Shown: positions 33,224-42,676, counted from the stretch's first letter. The stretch is DNA of 64,000 nucleotides from Sphingobium bisphenolivorans (GCF_000412635.1 NZ_ASTG01000024.1:1-64000); one strand, 5' to 3'. The notes: generated from the sequence alone by a model not told the origin. Translations and numbers: made by a program.

Positions 33224-34500
33224 TGGCGGTTTCCATCGACAATGGCGGGATAGATGCGTCCCAGCAGGCCCATCAGCTGATAGCGTGTCTGGGCGATGTC
33301 GAAGCGTTCGTTGACCAGCTGCGCCCGCACGTTGAAGCGCTCCAGTTCATAGCCCAGCAAGTCCAGGATCGTGCGGCGGCCTAGTCGAAACTGCTCGAAC
33401 ACGATGTTGCGCGCATCATCGGCGCGGCTGATCAATCCTTCCAGCGACGGCAGGCGGGCGCTTCGCTGCGCCTGAAAAGTCCAGAGCCGGCGAACCTGTG
33501 CACTGAGGGACGTGCGCGTCAGATCGGCACTCGCCTGAGCGGATTGCAAGCTGGCCTTTGCAGACTCATGGCGCGCCCTGCCGCCCCCGCTATCAAAGGG
33601 TAGCGCGCTCGCCCGCACGCGAAAGGCGAAGCCGTTGAGCAGGCGGGTGTCGCCGTCGACAGTCCGCTCCGATGTCCGCGCCCCTTCCAACGCCAGCTGT
33701 GGCACCCACCAATTGCGCGTGCCGCGAACGCTTTCCTTGCCTTCGGCTACCTCTATCTCGGCGATCCGGGAGGCTGGGCTCGCCAGCGCGAGCCGCTCGG
33801 CGCTTTCGGGACTATCGGGCAGCGCGCCGCCCAGATCCGGGGGGCTGCCCTGCGGTTCCACGGGGAAGGCGGCTACTTCGCGGATGCGGCCCTGCGCCTC
33901 GATCAAGGCGATCTGCCGCGTCTGCAGCGCGGTTTCGGCCTGTTCCAGCCGGGATTCGACCATCACCACGTCGGAGGTGCGCCCGCGATCATAGCTGGCA
34001 ATGTCCACGACCAGCTGATCCAGCGTGCGGAGCGCCGCGACTTGCTGCTGCGAAATGGCGATCAGTTCGGCCGCGCGCGCATGATCGATCCAAGCGAGGC
34101 CAAGTTGCTGCGAAAGTTCTGCCAGTGCCGCCTGCTCCTGCACGCCCAGCAAATCGACGCGCAGCTTGCGGCGCCTTATTTCAGCCGGCGTGCGGCCGCC
34201 ATCAAAGACGAGCTGGCTGATCTTCGCTTCGGGCAGCAAGGCGAAGCCGGATGGACGCGTGGAGTTGCCGTCGTCCCAGCCAATGTCGGTTTCCACCCCG
34301 AATTGCGGCCGATAACTGGACTTCGCAGCGCGCACATCCGCACGGCCGGCGCGGGTCGTCTGCTGCGCCGCGACGATCCGCGGATGGGCGCCGGCCATCT
34401 TCTCCAGCACCTGCTCGAATGTCTCGGCCCCCGCCGCCGAGGTCATCATGAGCGCGCCGGTCGTTAGCATCGCCCCAGTCCCGCGGCGTAACGCGCGCAT
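33220..34500 (-). CDS. TolC-family outer membrane efflux protein
   Basis: The 426-residue protein has a signal peptide (cleavage near AAGA-ET), then the TolC repeats: ETFEQVLEKMAGAHPRIVAAQQTTRAGRADVRAAKSSYRPQFG in the first half and a helical second half with LRVRASALPFDSGGGRARHESAKASLQSAQ. It forms the outer-membrane trimeric channel for the secretion system. It is the first gene of the tolC-abc-hlyD-adhesin operon, and its stop overlaps the ABC start (ATGA). The promoter should lie between 34501 and 34655. Confidence 0.92.
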   Translation of the reverse strand: MRALRRGTGAMLTTGALMMTSAAGAETFEQVLEKMAGAHPRIVAAQQTTRAGRADVRAAKSSYRPQFGVETDIGWDDGNSTRPSGFALLPEAKISQLVFDGGRTPAEIRRRKLRVDLLGVQEQAALAELSQQLGLAWIDHARAAELIAISQQQVAALRTLDQLVVDIASYDRGRTSDVVMVESRLEQAETALQTRQIALIEAQGRIREVAAFPVEPQGSPPDLGGALPDSPESAERLALASPASRIAEIEVAEGKESVRGTRNWWVPQLALEGARTSERTVDGDTRLLNGFAFRVRASALPFDSGGGRARHESAKASLQSAQASADLTRTSLSAQVRRLWTFQAQRSARLPSLEGLISRADDARNIVFEQFRLGRRTILDLLGYELERFNVRAQLVNERFDIAQTRYQLMGLLGRIYPAIVDGNRQ

Positions 34501-34606
34501 GGGTGCCGCTCGCCTGACCTGCGAACAAGAGAGTGAAAAAAAGATGGCTCCCGCCCCGAAAATACCCCTGATTCGTGGAGGGATACAAAAGGCGGCGAAG
34601 CCTCAC

Positions 34607-34633
34607 ATCGCCCAAACAAGGTATGCGGGCGAT
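34607..34633. promoter_or_regulatory. inverted repeat upstream of the secretion operon
   Basis: ATCGCCC (34607-34613) and GGGCGAT (34627-34633) are exact reverse complements, 13 bases apart, 107 bases upstream of the tolC-type start. The position and symmetry suit a dimeric regulator site for the adhesin operon. No known consensus is recognised. Confidence 0.4.
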
Positions 34634-34655
34634 TTGGACTGCAGTCGGGAGGGGT

Positions 34656-35327
34656 CTATCGGGGCGTCGCGAACCAGATGACGTGGCGCGCGCCCTTGCC
34701 GTTGCTGCGCGCCCTGACCGCGACCTCATCCACGGCAAAGCCGGCCGACCGTAGCCGGCGGGCGAAAGCATCATCGGGCGCCGCCGACCAGATGGCGAGA
34801 ATGCCGCCGGGCTTCAGTGCCCGCCTCGCGATGCGGAGCCCCTCGCTCGAATAAAGCCGATCGTTGGAGGCCCGGGTGAGGCCGTCCGGACCATTGTCTA
34901 CGTCGAGCAGGACCGCGTCGTATCTGGCCTGCGCATCGGCGATCACCAGCGCGACATCGCGCTCGGCAATATCGACGCGCGGATCATCGAGACATCCCGC
35001 AGCCAGGGTCGCCATCGGCCCGCGCGCCCATGCGATGATCTCCGGCACCAGTTCAGCTACGGTCACCCGATCGGCTGGACCCAGCCGCGCCAGCGCCGCG
35101 CGCAAGGTAAAGCCCATCCCATAGCCGCCGATCAGCAGGTGAAGGCCCTTGCGCCCCCGCAGCCTTTCGCACGCCATGATGGCAAGCGCTTCTTCCGAAC
35201 CGCTCATGCGGCTGTTCATCAGTTCATTGCGATCGAGCACGATCATGAAGTCCGCGCCGCGACGGAAAAGCCGCAATTCCTCGCCGCCTGGCACCTGTGC
35301 CGTTCCAAGGAGTTCGCGTGGCTGCAT
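34656..35327 (-). CDS. spermidine synthase-like methyltransferase-fold protein
   Basis: The 223-residue product has a class I SAM-dependent fold: GLHLLIGGYGMGFTLRAAL as the nucleotide motif, VAELVPEIIAWARG, and YDAVLLDVDNGPDGLT, then LKPGGILAIWSA. The family (spermidine-synthase-like, without the N-terminal beta domain) includes proteins with unassigned acceptors, so aminopropyl transfer should not be assumed. The start at 35327 is chosen by family length. Its 3' end is 155 bases from the tolC-type start, and it may be transcribed independently. Confidence 0.75.
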   Translation of the reverse strand: MQPRELLGTAQVPGGEELRLFRRGADFMIVLDRNELMNSRMSGSEEALAIMACERLRGRKGLHLLIGGYGMGFTLRAALARLGPADRVTVAELVPEIIAWARGPMATLAAGCLDDPRVDIAERDVALVIADAQARYDAVLLDVDNGPDGLTRASNDRLYSSEGLRIARRALKPGGILAIWSAAPDDAFARRLRSAGFAVDEVAVRARSNGKGARHVIWFATPR

Positions 35328-35435
35328 GGTCGGCAAGCTTTCGGATGGGAAGGAGGATGGCGCGCCATACACGCTTCGGCGGGGAAGATGTAGCCCCGGC
35401 TTGACCCGACGGGCAGAGCAGCGCATCGCGCCGCC

Positions 35436-35879
35436 ATGCGTTACTTTCTCGACACGGAATATAATGGCTTTGGCGGCGAGCTCATCAGTCTCGCGCTCGT
35501 TCCCGAACATGGCGATCAGGAGTTCTACACCTCGCTTCCCCTGCCCGAGGATATCCATCCCTGGGTCGCTCAGAATGTCATTCCCTATCTGCGCCATGTG
35601 CCACCCGGTGTCGACAATGAGATGAACCGGGCGGAGGCCGCGTGGCAGATCGCCCATTATCTTCAGGGTGACAGGGACCCGGTGATCGTCGCCGACTGGC
35701 CGGAGGATATCGCGCATTTTTGCATGCTGTTGCTCCCCGGCCCCGGCCAGATCGCCCCGGTGGGCAGCCTGCGCTTCGACTTCGTGGCAACGCCGGGTTT
35801 CAGCACGGCCAACAACAGCCGCGTGCCCCACAATGCCTTGCACGATGCACGCGCGCTCCGGACCTTCTGCGGCTGCTGA
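35436..35879 (+). CDS. Rv2179c-like 3'-5' exoribonuclease
   Basis: The protein starts MRYFLDTEYNGFGGELISLALVPE, with Asp6 and Glu8 as the first metal ligands of a DEDD nuclease. A later Asp in IVADWPEDIAHF and the final HNALHDARALR His/Asp complete the set. At 147 residues it matches the short Rv2179c-like RNase family (DnaQ fold). It degrades RNA from the 3' end in characterised members. It stands divergent from the methyltransferase-like gene. Confidence 0.88.
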   Translation: MRYFLDTEYNGFGGELISLALVPEHGDQEFYTSLPLPEDIHPWVAQNVIPYLRHVPPGVDNEMNRAEAAWQIAHYLQGDRDPVIVADWPEDIAHFCMLLLPGPGQIAPVGSLRFDFVATPGFSTANNSRVPHNALHDARALRTFCGC

Positions 35880-36010
35880 TGCCAACGACCACGCCTGATA
35901 GCGCAAAGCAGCGCGGCTGCTGAACTCATCCGGAAAGAAGGCTGGCGGAGCTGCCAGACAAGGGCGAACCGCTCTGCCCATGATCCAGTGCGGCCTTTGA
36001 CGTCATCTTC

Positions 36011-36330
36011 TCAGCTCAGGAGGGATTGCCACTCGGCCAAGGCGGCCGAGCGTCTGTCCCTGTAGGTTTTCCGGTCGACAAGGTAGCACTCCAGAGAAAA
36101 GCGCTTGTGAACATGGCCTGCACGGAGGCAAATTTCTGTAGCGCCTTCGCCTGCCGGAACCGAAGGATCGCGCGTTCCCGTCGTCGGAAAGGAAGGCGGA
36201 CCGAACTGGATCCACCAGTAGCGCACCGTAAAGTGCCTGATATCGATCCCCCGTTCGTACAGCAGATCCTCCACATCCGCAGACTGAGCGGAAACCCGGC
36301 AATCCCGCTGCTGCCGTCCGAGCGGGCCAG
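36011..36330 (-). pseudogene. IS6-family transposase remnant
   Basis: Two overlapping minus-strand frames together read like an IS6/IS26-type transposase N-terminus: IAGFPLSLR in one frame continues as DVEDLLYERGIDIRHFTVRYW-x-x-FGP in another. Loss of one G in the run near CTGCGG-ATGTGG would explain the shift. Further on, YRDRRSAALAE resembles the later RRDxxAAL stretch. Most of the gene is missing and the reading frame is broken, so this is a decayed insertion. No terminal inverted repeats were found. The rest of 35880-36408 holds no gene. Confidence 0.6.
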
Positions 36331-36408
36331 GTGCGAGACCCGCGTCCCGGGAGGGACGACATGCCTGTTCATCAGATTGGAACGCGCGGGGGGGCCTCCC
36401 GGCCCCCA

Positions 36409-38688
36409 TCAGAACCGTTGCGTCACCGACGCGCCGAATGTGCGCGGTACGCCCGTAAGGGATACGTTGAGGCCCAGCGAGTCAGCCAGGTCAATCACGA
36501 CAGTGCGATAGCGCTTGTTGAAGATGTTGCGCATCCACAATGCGACTTCCGTGCTGGTTGCGCTGTGCGTCAGCGTCAGCCGGCCGTTGGCCAGCCCATA
36601 GCCTTCCTGGACGTGCCAATTCCTGGGCGACGACATCGCATCCTCATCCAGGTCGTTGGCGGACTTATAGGAATAGTCCCCGCTCGCCATGAGCTGGGTC
36701 GGCCCGTCGATGACAAGATAGGAGGCCGAAAGGCTCCCCCGCCATTTTGGGGTGTTCTGGAAGGTCTTGTCCGACAGGTCGCTCAGGATGACGGCGCCTG
36801 TCGTGGGGTTCCTCCCTACCTCGGCGAAATACCTAGTATATTTCGCGTCGACCAGGCTGCCAGTCGCGTTGATCGTGAGGCGGCTGGAGGGAGCCAAGGT
36901 GATTTCCACCTCGGCGCCCTTGATCGTCGACCCCGCAGCGTTGCGGATCGTCGAGAAAACCGCGCCCGAGGCCGGGTCCACCGTGGTAACGCTCCGCTGG
37001 AGATCGGTATATTTCGAATAATAGGCGGCCAGGTTGATGCGAAGCTTGCGATCGAACCAGTCCGACTTCACGCCCGCTTCCAGGCTGCGCACCTTTTCGG
37101 GGCGATAGCTGCTGAACGAGCCGGGGCGGACGGTGCCGTTGTTGATGCCGCCGCCCTTGAAGCCGGTCGAATAGGTCACATAGGTCAGAATATCGGGCGT
37201 GGGCTTGTAGCTGGCGCGCATCAAATAGGACAGGTTGCTGGCCTCCACGCTGAAGCGGGCCAGGCAGGTGCCGTTGATACGGTCGGCGACCGGGATTTGA
37301 CAGCCCGCTCCATCAGTATTGCGCGACACCTGCCCCTTCTTTTCCTTGGTGTATCGCAGGCCGCCGGTCACCGCCAGCTGATCGGTGAACTGGAAGGTCG
37401 CCTGGCCGAAACCCGACAGGCTTTCCGCCGACAGATCATTGCGGATGCGATTGGGGTTGCGCGGATTCAGCGCGGGCAGGGAGATGCTGTCATTATTGTC
37501 GAACCCCGACGTCGTGTAATAATAGGCGCCGACAATATAATCGAGCCGATCATCGACGGCATTGCCGAGCAACTGGAACTCCTGAGTGAACTGCTTCAAC
37601 GACTGGTCATTGGAGGCGAGCAGCCCGTCGACCGAGGTGCCATCCAGGTCCTGGATATCGGCTTTCCTGATCCAGCGGTGCGCCGTGATCGACCGCAGCG
37701 TCGCGCCGCCCAGGTCGAGGGACACGTCCAGCGAAATGCCGGCCGTCTTCACCCGGTCGTCCTGACGCGTCGAATAGGCCCGGTCGCGCGTGTTGGGCGG
37801 GACGCCGGCGCCGGGTTCCAGCGCCGCCAAGGCTGGAACATTGGCAAGAGGGACGCGGCGCTGCGCCGCAAACTGACGCGCGAAGCTGGTGTTGGGGAAA
37901 ACGCCGATCAGCTGATAGGCCGAACCATTGCTGGTGCCGCGGCTGTAATCGCCGCGCACGGTGGCCGTCACCGCGCCGGCCTCGCCGCGAACCGCGCCCC
38001 GAAAAACATAGGATTTGGCGTTCCCTAGCTTGTCCCCGCTGATCAGATCCCGCTGGAATCCGTCTTCATTCGTGAATCCGCCGACGAAGCGGCTGTTCAG
38101 TCCCTCGCCCAGCGGCAGGTTCACCACCGCGTTGATGCTGCGATGTCCGAAATTGCCGATGCTCGCGCCGACCTGCCCTTCGAACTCGTCGGTCGGCGCG
38201 GCAGACGTAATGCTGATGGCGCCGCCGGTAGTATTACGCCCGTACAGCGTCCCCTGCGGTCCCTTGAGCACCTCGACCCGGTCGACGTCCAGGATGTTGC
38301 CGAGCGCAAAGCCCAGTGTCGATGGCAGGAACACATCGTCGAGATAGACGCCCACCGCGGGATCCAGCCTCAACACGGTGTTCCCCGTCTGCATCCCGCG
38401 CATGCTGACCAGCGCGCCGAAGACCGGGCTGGCGGCGGCGGGGTCCGTGTTCATGCCCGGCGTCACGCGCGACACGTCGCTCAGGCTGCGCACGCCTAGC
38501 TGTTCCAGCCGCTCGCCCGACAGGGCGGTTATCGCGATGGGCACATTCTGCGCCGCTTCCGATTTGCGCTGAGCGGTCACCACGATGTCGGCGATGCCGA
38601 CGCCCGATTGCGCTTCCTGCGCGGTGGCCATGCCGGCCTGAACGCCCAACGCCATGACTGAAGACGCGCACATGAACCTGAACAGCAT
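36409..38688 (-). CDS. TonB-dependent outer-membrane receptor
   Basis: The 759-residue protein has a signal peptide (cleavage near ATAQ-EA), a plug domain with DIVVTAQRKSEAAQNVPIAI (TonB-box-like DIVVTA), VSMRGMQTGNT, VEVLKGPQGTLYGRNTTGGAI, then a long beta-barrel ending in ...VTQRF with a terminal Phe. This is the CirA/Fiu-like class common in sphingomonads. It lies next to the deacylase at 38784 in the same direction, so it probably imports the substrate (perhaps N-acylated compounds) for that enzyme. The ligand cannot be read from sequence. Confidence 0.9.
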   Translation of the reverse strand: MLFRFMCASSVMALGVQAGMATAQEAQSGVGIADIVVTAQRKSEAAQNVPIAITALSGERLEQLGVRSLSDVSRVTPGMNTDPAAASPVFGALVSMRGMQTGNTVLRLDPAVGVYLDDVFLPSTLGFALGNILDVDRVEVLKGPQGTLYGRNTTGGAISITSAAPTDEFEGQVGASIGNFGHRSINAVVNLPLGEGLNSRFVGGFTNEDGFQRDLISGDKLGNAKSYVFRGAVRGEAGAVTATVRGDYSRGTSNGSAYQLIGVFPNTSFARQFAAQRRVPLANVPALAALEPGAGVPPNTRDRAYSTRQDDRVKTAGISLDVSLDLGGATLRSITAHRWIRKADIQDLDGTSVDGLLASNDQSLKQFTQEFQLLGNAVDDRLDYIVGAYYYTTSGFDNNDSISLPALNPRNPNRIRNDLSAESLSGFGQATFQFTDQLAVTGGLRYTKEKKGQVSRNTDGAGCQIPVADRINGTCLARFSVEASNLSYLMRASYKPTPDILTYVTYSTGFKGGGINNGTVRPGSFSSYRPEKVRSLEAGVKSDWFDRKLRINLAAYYSKYTDLQRSVTTVDPASGAVFSTIRNAAGSTIKGAEVEITLAPSSRLTINATGSLVDAKYTRYFAEVGRNPTTGAVILSDLSDKTFQNTPKWRGSLSASYLVIDGPTQLMASGDYSYKSANDLDEDAMSSPRNWHVQEGYGLANGRLTLTHSATSTEVALWMRNIFNKRYRTVVIDLADSLGLNVSLTGVPRTFGASVTQRF

Positions 38689-38783
38689 ATTTCCTCTCCC
38701 CTATCCCGTCTTTTTGATCATTGGGATTGTCTTGTCGTCGCCGGCTGACCGGCTTGTCGACGGCGCGGCTCGCCGCCGTGGAT

Positions 38784-40541
38784 TTAGTGAAAGGTCGTAG
38801 TTCCGGCGGCCGCAGGCGCGGGCTGGGCGCCGCGGACGACGCCGCCCGGCAGCGCGCCGGTCGGTTCGCCTTCGCGATAGGTCACAACGCCGCTCTGGAT
38901 CGTCGCGACATAGCCATGCGCACGCTGCACCACCCGGCGACCGCCGCTCGGCAGGTCGCGCACCACTTCGGGCACGCACAGCTGGAGACGATCGAAATCG
39001 ATGATGTTGAGGTCGGCCTTGTATCCCGGCGCGATGACGCCGCGGTCCAGCAATCCGATCATGCGGGCATTGTCCGATGTCATCGCCTTCACGATCTGTT
39101 CGACGGGAAGACGGGGACCACGTGTGCGGTCCCGCCCCCAATAGGACAGCATCGTCGTCGGAAAGCTGGCGTCGCAGATCACGCCGCAATGCGCGCCGCC
39201 GTCACCCAGCCCGAATATCGTATCCTTGTGCTGGAGCATCTCATAGGACGGATCGAGGGAGCCATAGGCATAGTTCTGCGCCGGTTCGAACAGGATGCCG
39301 CGGCCGCCATTTTCCAGCATCAGGTCATAGGCGATCGCCTCGGCCGCCTTGCCGGTCGCTTTGGCCCGCTCCTTCAGGCTGTCGCGCATGTCCGGCTCGT
39401 ACGTCGGCGGATCGGTCATCTCGAAGATATAGCCATAGTCGCGGCCGGGGCCGTGATCCTGCGTGCGCGCCTGCGCGGACTCCTCCAGGATGCGGTCCCT
39501 GACCTGCGGGTCGCGCAGCGTGGCGATGCGCTGGTCGAAGGGCAGGTCGGCGAGCGCGTCGTAGCTGGGGCAGCCGGTAAAGGGGCTGAGAGTCAGGTCG
39601 AAGCCGAGCAACACGCCTGTGGGGCGACCCATCACCTGCGCCCGGATCGGAAGACCTGCGTTGCTGGCCTGTTCGGTCAGCTCCAGCAGGTAGCGCCAGC
39701 CTTCGGGATTATTGTGCTTTTGCGCCAGCGAATAGGACATGGGGCGGCCGGACCGCTCGGTCAGGCGGCGGAACATCGCGAACTCGCCTTCGATATCCTG
39801 GAACAGCTCGAAGTCGGAAAGCACCTGGAAAACACCCTGTCCCGCCTGCTTCATCGCCTGAAGGATGCCGTCCAGTTCGTCCTCCGCCGCCCGTACGGTT
39901 GGGATAGGCTCGCCGGTGACGCTCTTTTGCTGCACGGCACGGGACGTGGCGAAACCGACCGCGCCCGCGTCGATGGCTGCCTTTACTAAATCGGCCATCT
40001 GGCTGATATCTTGCGCGGTGGCCTCTTCCCGGCGGATGGCGCGATCGCCCATCACGAACACGCGCAACGGGGAATGAGGCACCATCGCCGCGATATCAAC
40101 ATCATGCGGTCGAGCCGCCACTGCATCCAGATATTCCGGGAAGCTCTGCCAGTTCCACTTAAGCCCTTCGGTCATCACGACCTCGGGAATGTCTTCGACG
40201 CCCGCCATCAATTCGACGAGAGCTTCATGATCGGTAGGATGGCAGGGCGCGAAGCCGACGCCGCAGTTGCCGGTCACAATCGTCGTGACGCCATGATTAG
40301 AAGACGGCGCCATGCGGCTTTCCCAAGTGACCTGGCCGTCATAATGGGTGTGAATGTCGACAAATCCGGGCGTGACGGTTAGACCACGCGCATCCATAAT
40401 GCTGGCGCCATCAACTTCGATGTCTTCGGCTACCGCGGCAATGATACCGTCTTCGACTAGAATGTCCGCCCGGCATGCAGGTGCTCCGCTGCCGTCAACA
40501 ACGGTCCCGCCTCGAATGAGAATTCTTTTATTATCGCTCAT
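38784..40541 (-). CDS. N-acyl-D-amino-acid deacylase family amidohydrolase
   Basis: The 585-residue enzyme has the amidohydrolase entry KRILIRGGTVVDGSG, the metal motif DIHTHYDGQ (HxHxD), GVTTIVTGNCGVGFAPC, a characteristic of D-aminoacylases, and the late GDGGAHCGVICDASF with metal-binding Asp/His. It should hydrolyse an N-acyl-D-amino acid or related amide in the cytoplasm. The ATG at 40541 (second of two adjacent ATGs) has AGAGG at the right distance. It is upstream of the TonB receptor, with 95 bases between them, and divergent from the AraC regulator. Confidence 0.85.
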   Translation of the reverse strand: MSDNKRILIRGGTVVDGSGAPACRADILVEDGIIAAVAEDIEVDGASIMDARGLTVTPGFVDIHTHYDGQVTWESRMAPSSNHGVTTIVTGNCGVGFAPCHPTDHEALVELMAGVEDIPEVVMTEGLKWNWQSFPEYLDAVAARPHDVDIAAMVPHSPLRVFVMGDRAIRREEATAQDISQMADLVKAAIDAGAVGFATSRAVQQKSVTGEPIPTVRAAEDELDGILQAMKQAGQGVFQVLSDFELFQDIEGEFAMFRRLTERSGRPMSYSLAQKHNNPEGWRYLLELTEQASNAGLPIRAQVMGRPTGVLLGFDLTLSPFTGCPSYDALADLPFDQRIATLRDPQVRDRILEESAQARTQDHGPGRDYGYIFEMTDPPTYEPDMRDSLKERAKATGKAAEAIAYDLMLENGGRGILFEPAQNYAYGSLDPSYEMLQHKDTIFGLGDGGAHCGVICDASFPTTMLSYWGRDRTRGPRLPVEQIVKAMTSDNARMIGLLDRGVIAPGYKADLNIIDFDRLQLCVPEVVRDLPSGGRRVVQRAHGYVATIQSGVVTYREGEPTGALPGGVVRGAQPAPAAAGTTTFH

Positions 40542-40688
40542 CATCGCCTCTGCCTGTCGGCACGTTCGACCGCGCCTCATTCCGCCGATGATCGTGTCGG
40601 GATAAGGGAGGGCCTGTCAATCGACGCCGACCCTCATTGCTGTCGACGCCCGGCCATGATGTCGGATCCCGGCCATTCTATCGATTCT

Positions 40689-40698
40689 CCCCCCCCCC
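40689..40698. repeat. poly-C tract (C10) in the 40542-40923 gap
   Basis: Ten consecutive Cs lie between the divergent deacylase and AraC genes, about 150 bases from the deacylase start. The 382-base gap holds no supported gene. Homopolymers of this length can vary by slippage and could alter promoter spacing. Confidence 0.7.
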
Positions 40699-40923
40699 TC
40701 GCGGCGCTGGCCGTCGGCGCACATGCCGCCCAGGAAATAACCGATACGAAGAGCCTTTGGCGAGCCAGCAGGCACATTGCGGCGCTGATCGACATGCGGC
40801 CGAAAACGCGATGCCCGCCCGTATCTTCTCAAGCTCATCACAAACTGATAGGCTGATGTGTCGACAAGCGGACAATTGCTGCGACAGTGGAGCTGTGTGA
40901 AATTTAGGGGAGAGGGATTGCCC

Positions 40924-41772
40924 ATGATGAGTAATTCCCCGTTTGAGAGGCTCACCGAAAAGTCGGCGAACACGTCGCTCGGCCGAGTCGAGATCATGGG
41001 ACTTTGTCTGCCGGAGCCGGTGGATAAGTGCCTTGGAATTTCGCGGGAACATCTGCTCTATCTTCATCTCACGCCACGCCTCAATGGTGCCCGCGCGAGC
41101 TTCGTAGACCGATGGGCCAAAAATCGTTTCGAGGACGTCGGCCAAGTATTTATTCGACCCGCGGGTTTTGCGACTCATTTCCGGGCCGATCCGGGCCTGC
41201 CGCGCTTCATCATCTGCCGGCTCGATCCAGCACGCCTGGCCACATGGTTCGACGAGACGGCATCGGCTCTCGATCAGCGATTGGCCGGCAGCCTGAATGT
41301 GCGGTCGGCTCGCGTGAGCGCGCTACTTCGTCGGCTGGTTCAGGAATTGCGCCAGCCCGGTCTGGCCAGCGAAGCGGTGATCGAACTGTCCATTGCGCAG
41401 ATATCGATCGAACTTGATCGTTTCTACTTCGCGATTGCCGCGCGGACGAATGGCGGCCTGCCTCAATGGCGCCTCAAGCTGATAGACGAGAGATTGTCGC
41501 AGTATGGGGCGCCGCCCACCCTCGCCGAGCTCGCCCAGTTGGTGAATCTGTCCGTGCGCCAACTGACGCGCGCCTTTCGTACCAGTCGGGGCATGTCCCT
41601 TGGCACCTACATGGAAGAAAGGCGGATTCAACAGGCCCGCCAGCTGCTGAGCAGTGACATCGAAATCAAGGAGGTAGCCGCCAAGCTGGGATTTGCGTCC
41701 CCCTCCAGCTTTACCTATATGTTCAGGAACGCCACAGGGGAAACTCCACGAGATTACCGCCAGCATGGCTGA
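40924..41772 (+). CDS. AraC-family transcriptional regulator
   Basis: The C-terminal ~100 residues form the double helix-turn-helix: PTLAELAQLVNLSVRQLTRAFRTSRGMSLGTYMEERRIQQARQLL and IEIKEVAAKLGFASPSSFTYMFRNATGETPRDYR. The N-terminal ~170 residues should sense a ligand and do not match a named domain. GAGAGG precedes the ATG at 40924. It is divergent from the deacylase-TonB pair and is the likely regulator of it. The 282-residue length is normal for the family. Confidence 0.9.
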   Translation: MMSNSPFERLTEKSANTSLGRVEIMGLCLPEPVDKCLGISREHLLYLHLTPRLNGARASFVDRWAKNRFEDVGQVFIRPAGFATHFRADPGLPRFIICRLDPARLATWFDETASALDQRLAGSLNVRSARVSALLRRLVQELRQPGLASEAVIELSIAQISIELDRFYFAIAARTNGGLPQWRLKLIDERLSQYGAPPTLAELAQLVNLSVRQLTRAFRTSRGMSLGTYMEERRIQQARQLLSSDIEIKEVAAKLGFASPSSFTYMFRNATGETPRDYRQHG

Positions 41773-41917
41773 GGCCTGGAATTACGCGAACACGGTGCAC
41801 TGGCGCGCTCGTGAACCGGAGCTTGCCCCCTAATTCAGCCCTCATCGACATGCGCGACAATGGCGCGGCCCTGGCATCACGTCGACCTCGTGGACAACGG
41901 CAGCAGTTAAGGAGACA

Positions 41918-42430
41918 CTGACGGAGCGGGATTTTCATCGCAAGGCCATCTTGATTACGGCGCCGGTCGCGAGAGCGCAGACCTTTTCGTCGCTCGCGGC
42001 GCGTCAGTATAATCGTGGATATTGAAGAGGAATGGCTGCAAGAACGAAGGAGGCGCTCGAAATGCTCGCGGCCGCGCGAAGGCGTTGACCTGCAACATCG
42101 CCAGCGCGATGCATGCATCGCGGCCGTGCAGGCGGCGGTGGACGCCATCGATCGACTGGACGTCCCGACCAATGTTACAGGCGTGCTTTCGACGGGCAAG
42201 TTCGGCGACCTCGACGAAGCGGAGGTCGCCCTCGTTTGAAGGTGAACGTTTTTGGGCCGCTGTTTCTTTGTCAGCCCGCTCTGCCCCATCTGATCGCCAG
42301 TCACGGCAACATCGTCAACGTCGCCTCCAGGGGATCCAGGGCAGTGCCAATATCGCGCTGTATACCGCCTCCAAGGTTGCACTCACTTTGCTCACCCGAG
42401 CGGCCCGTGGTGAGGAAGTGTCGACATCCG
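41918..42430 (+). pseudogene. short-chain dehydrogenase (SDR) with multiple frameshifts
   Basis: Pieces of one SDR are spread over three frames in order: TERDFHRKAILIT-GAGR from ~41918, ARGAS/IVDIEEEW near 42010, RDACIAAVQAAVDAIDRLDV and GVLSTGKFGDLDEAE at ~42105-42230, LKVNVFGPLFLCQPALPHLIAS and GNIVNVAS at ~42240-42330, then GSANIALYTASK-ALTLLTRA at ~42340-42410. The NNAG motif is damaged and the start reads CTG. Several small indels are needed, so it is an old pseudogene. The product would have been an NAD(P)-dependent oxidoreductase. Confidence 0.8.
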
Positions 42431-42583
42431 GTAGTGCTGCCTGGGGCAGCAAAGAATGTGCCGCAGAATTATCCGGTGTTAGTCCCGGTCGGATTCTCTG
42501 CGCTACCGAAGCGAAGTGAACGCACGCGGATTTGCGCCATACTCGACGAAAAATCTCGTAACGTGCTGATATGCGACACTAGC

Positions 42584-42676
42584 TGGCGGAGCGGGAGGGA
42601 TTCGAACCCTCGATACGCTTTTGACGTATACTCACTTTCCAGGCGAGCGCCTTCGACCACTCGGCCACCGCTCCGC
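42584..42676 (-). tRNA. tRNA-Ser (anticodon GGA)
   Basis: On the minus strand the gene begins GCGGAGCGGTGGCCGAGTGG, has the anticodon loop CTGGAAA (anticodon GGA), a long class II variable arm (GTATACGTCAAAAGCGTATC region), a T-loop GTTCGAATCCC and a 3' CGCTCCGC followed by encoded CCA. It reads UCC/UCU codons. The decayed SDR gene lies just beyond its 3' end, a common place for old insertions. Confidence 0.97.

Noticed and set aside
36331-38028. 565-codon plus-strand open frame
   Set aside because: Antisense to the TonB receptor with no recognisable domain.
40656-40856. 66-codon ORF across the poly-C tract
   Set aside because: No ribosome site or similarity, and the frame depends on the homopolymer length.
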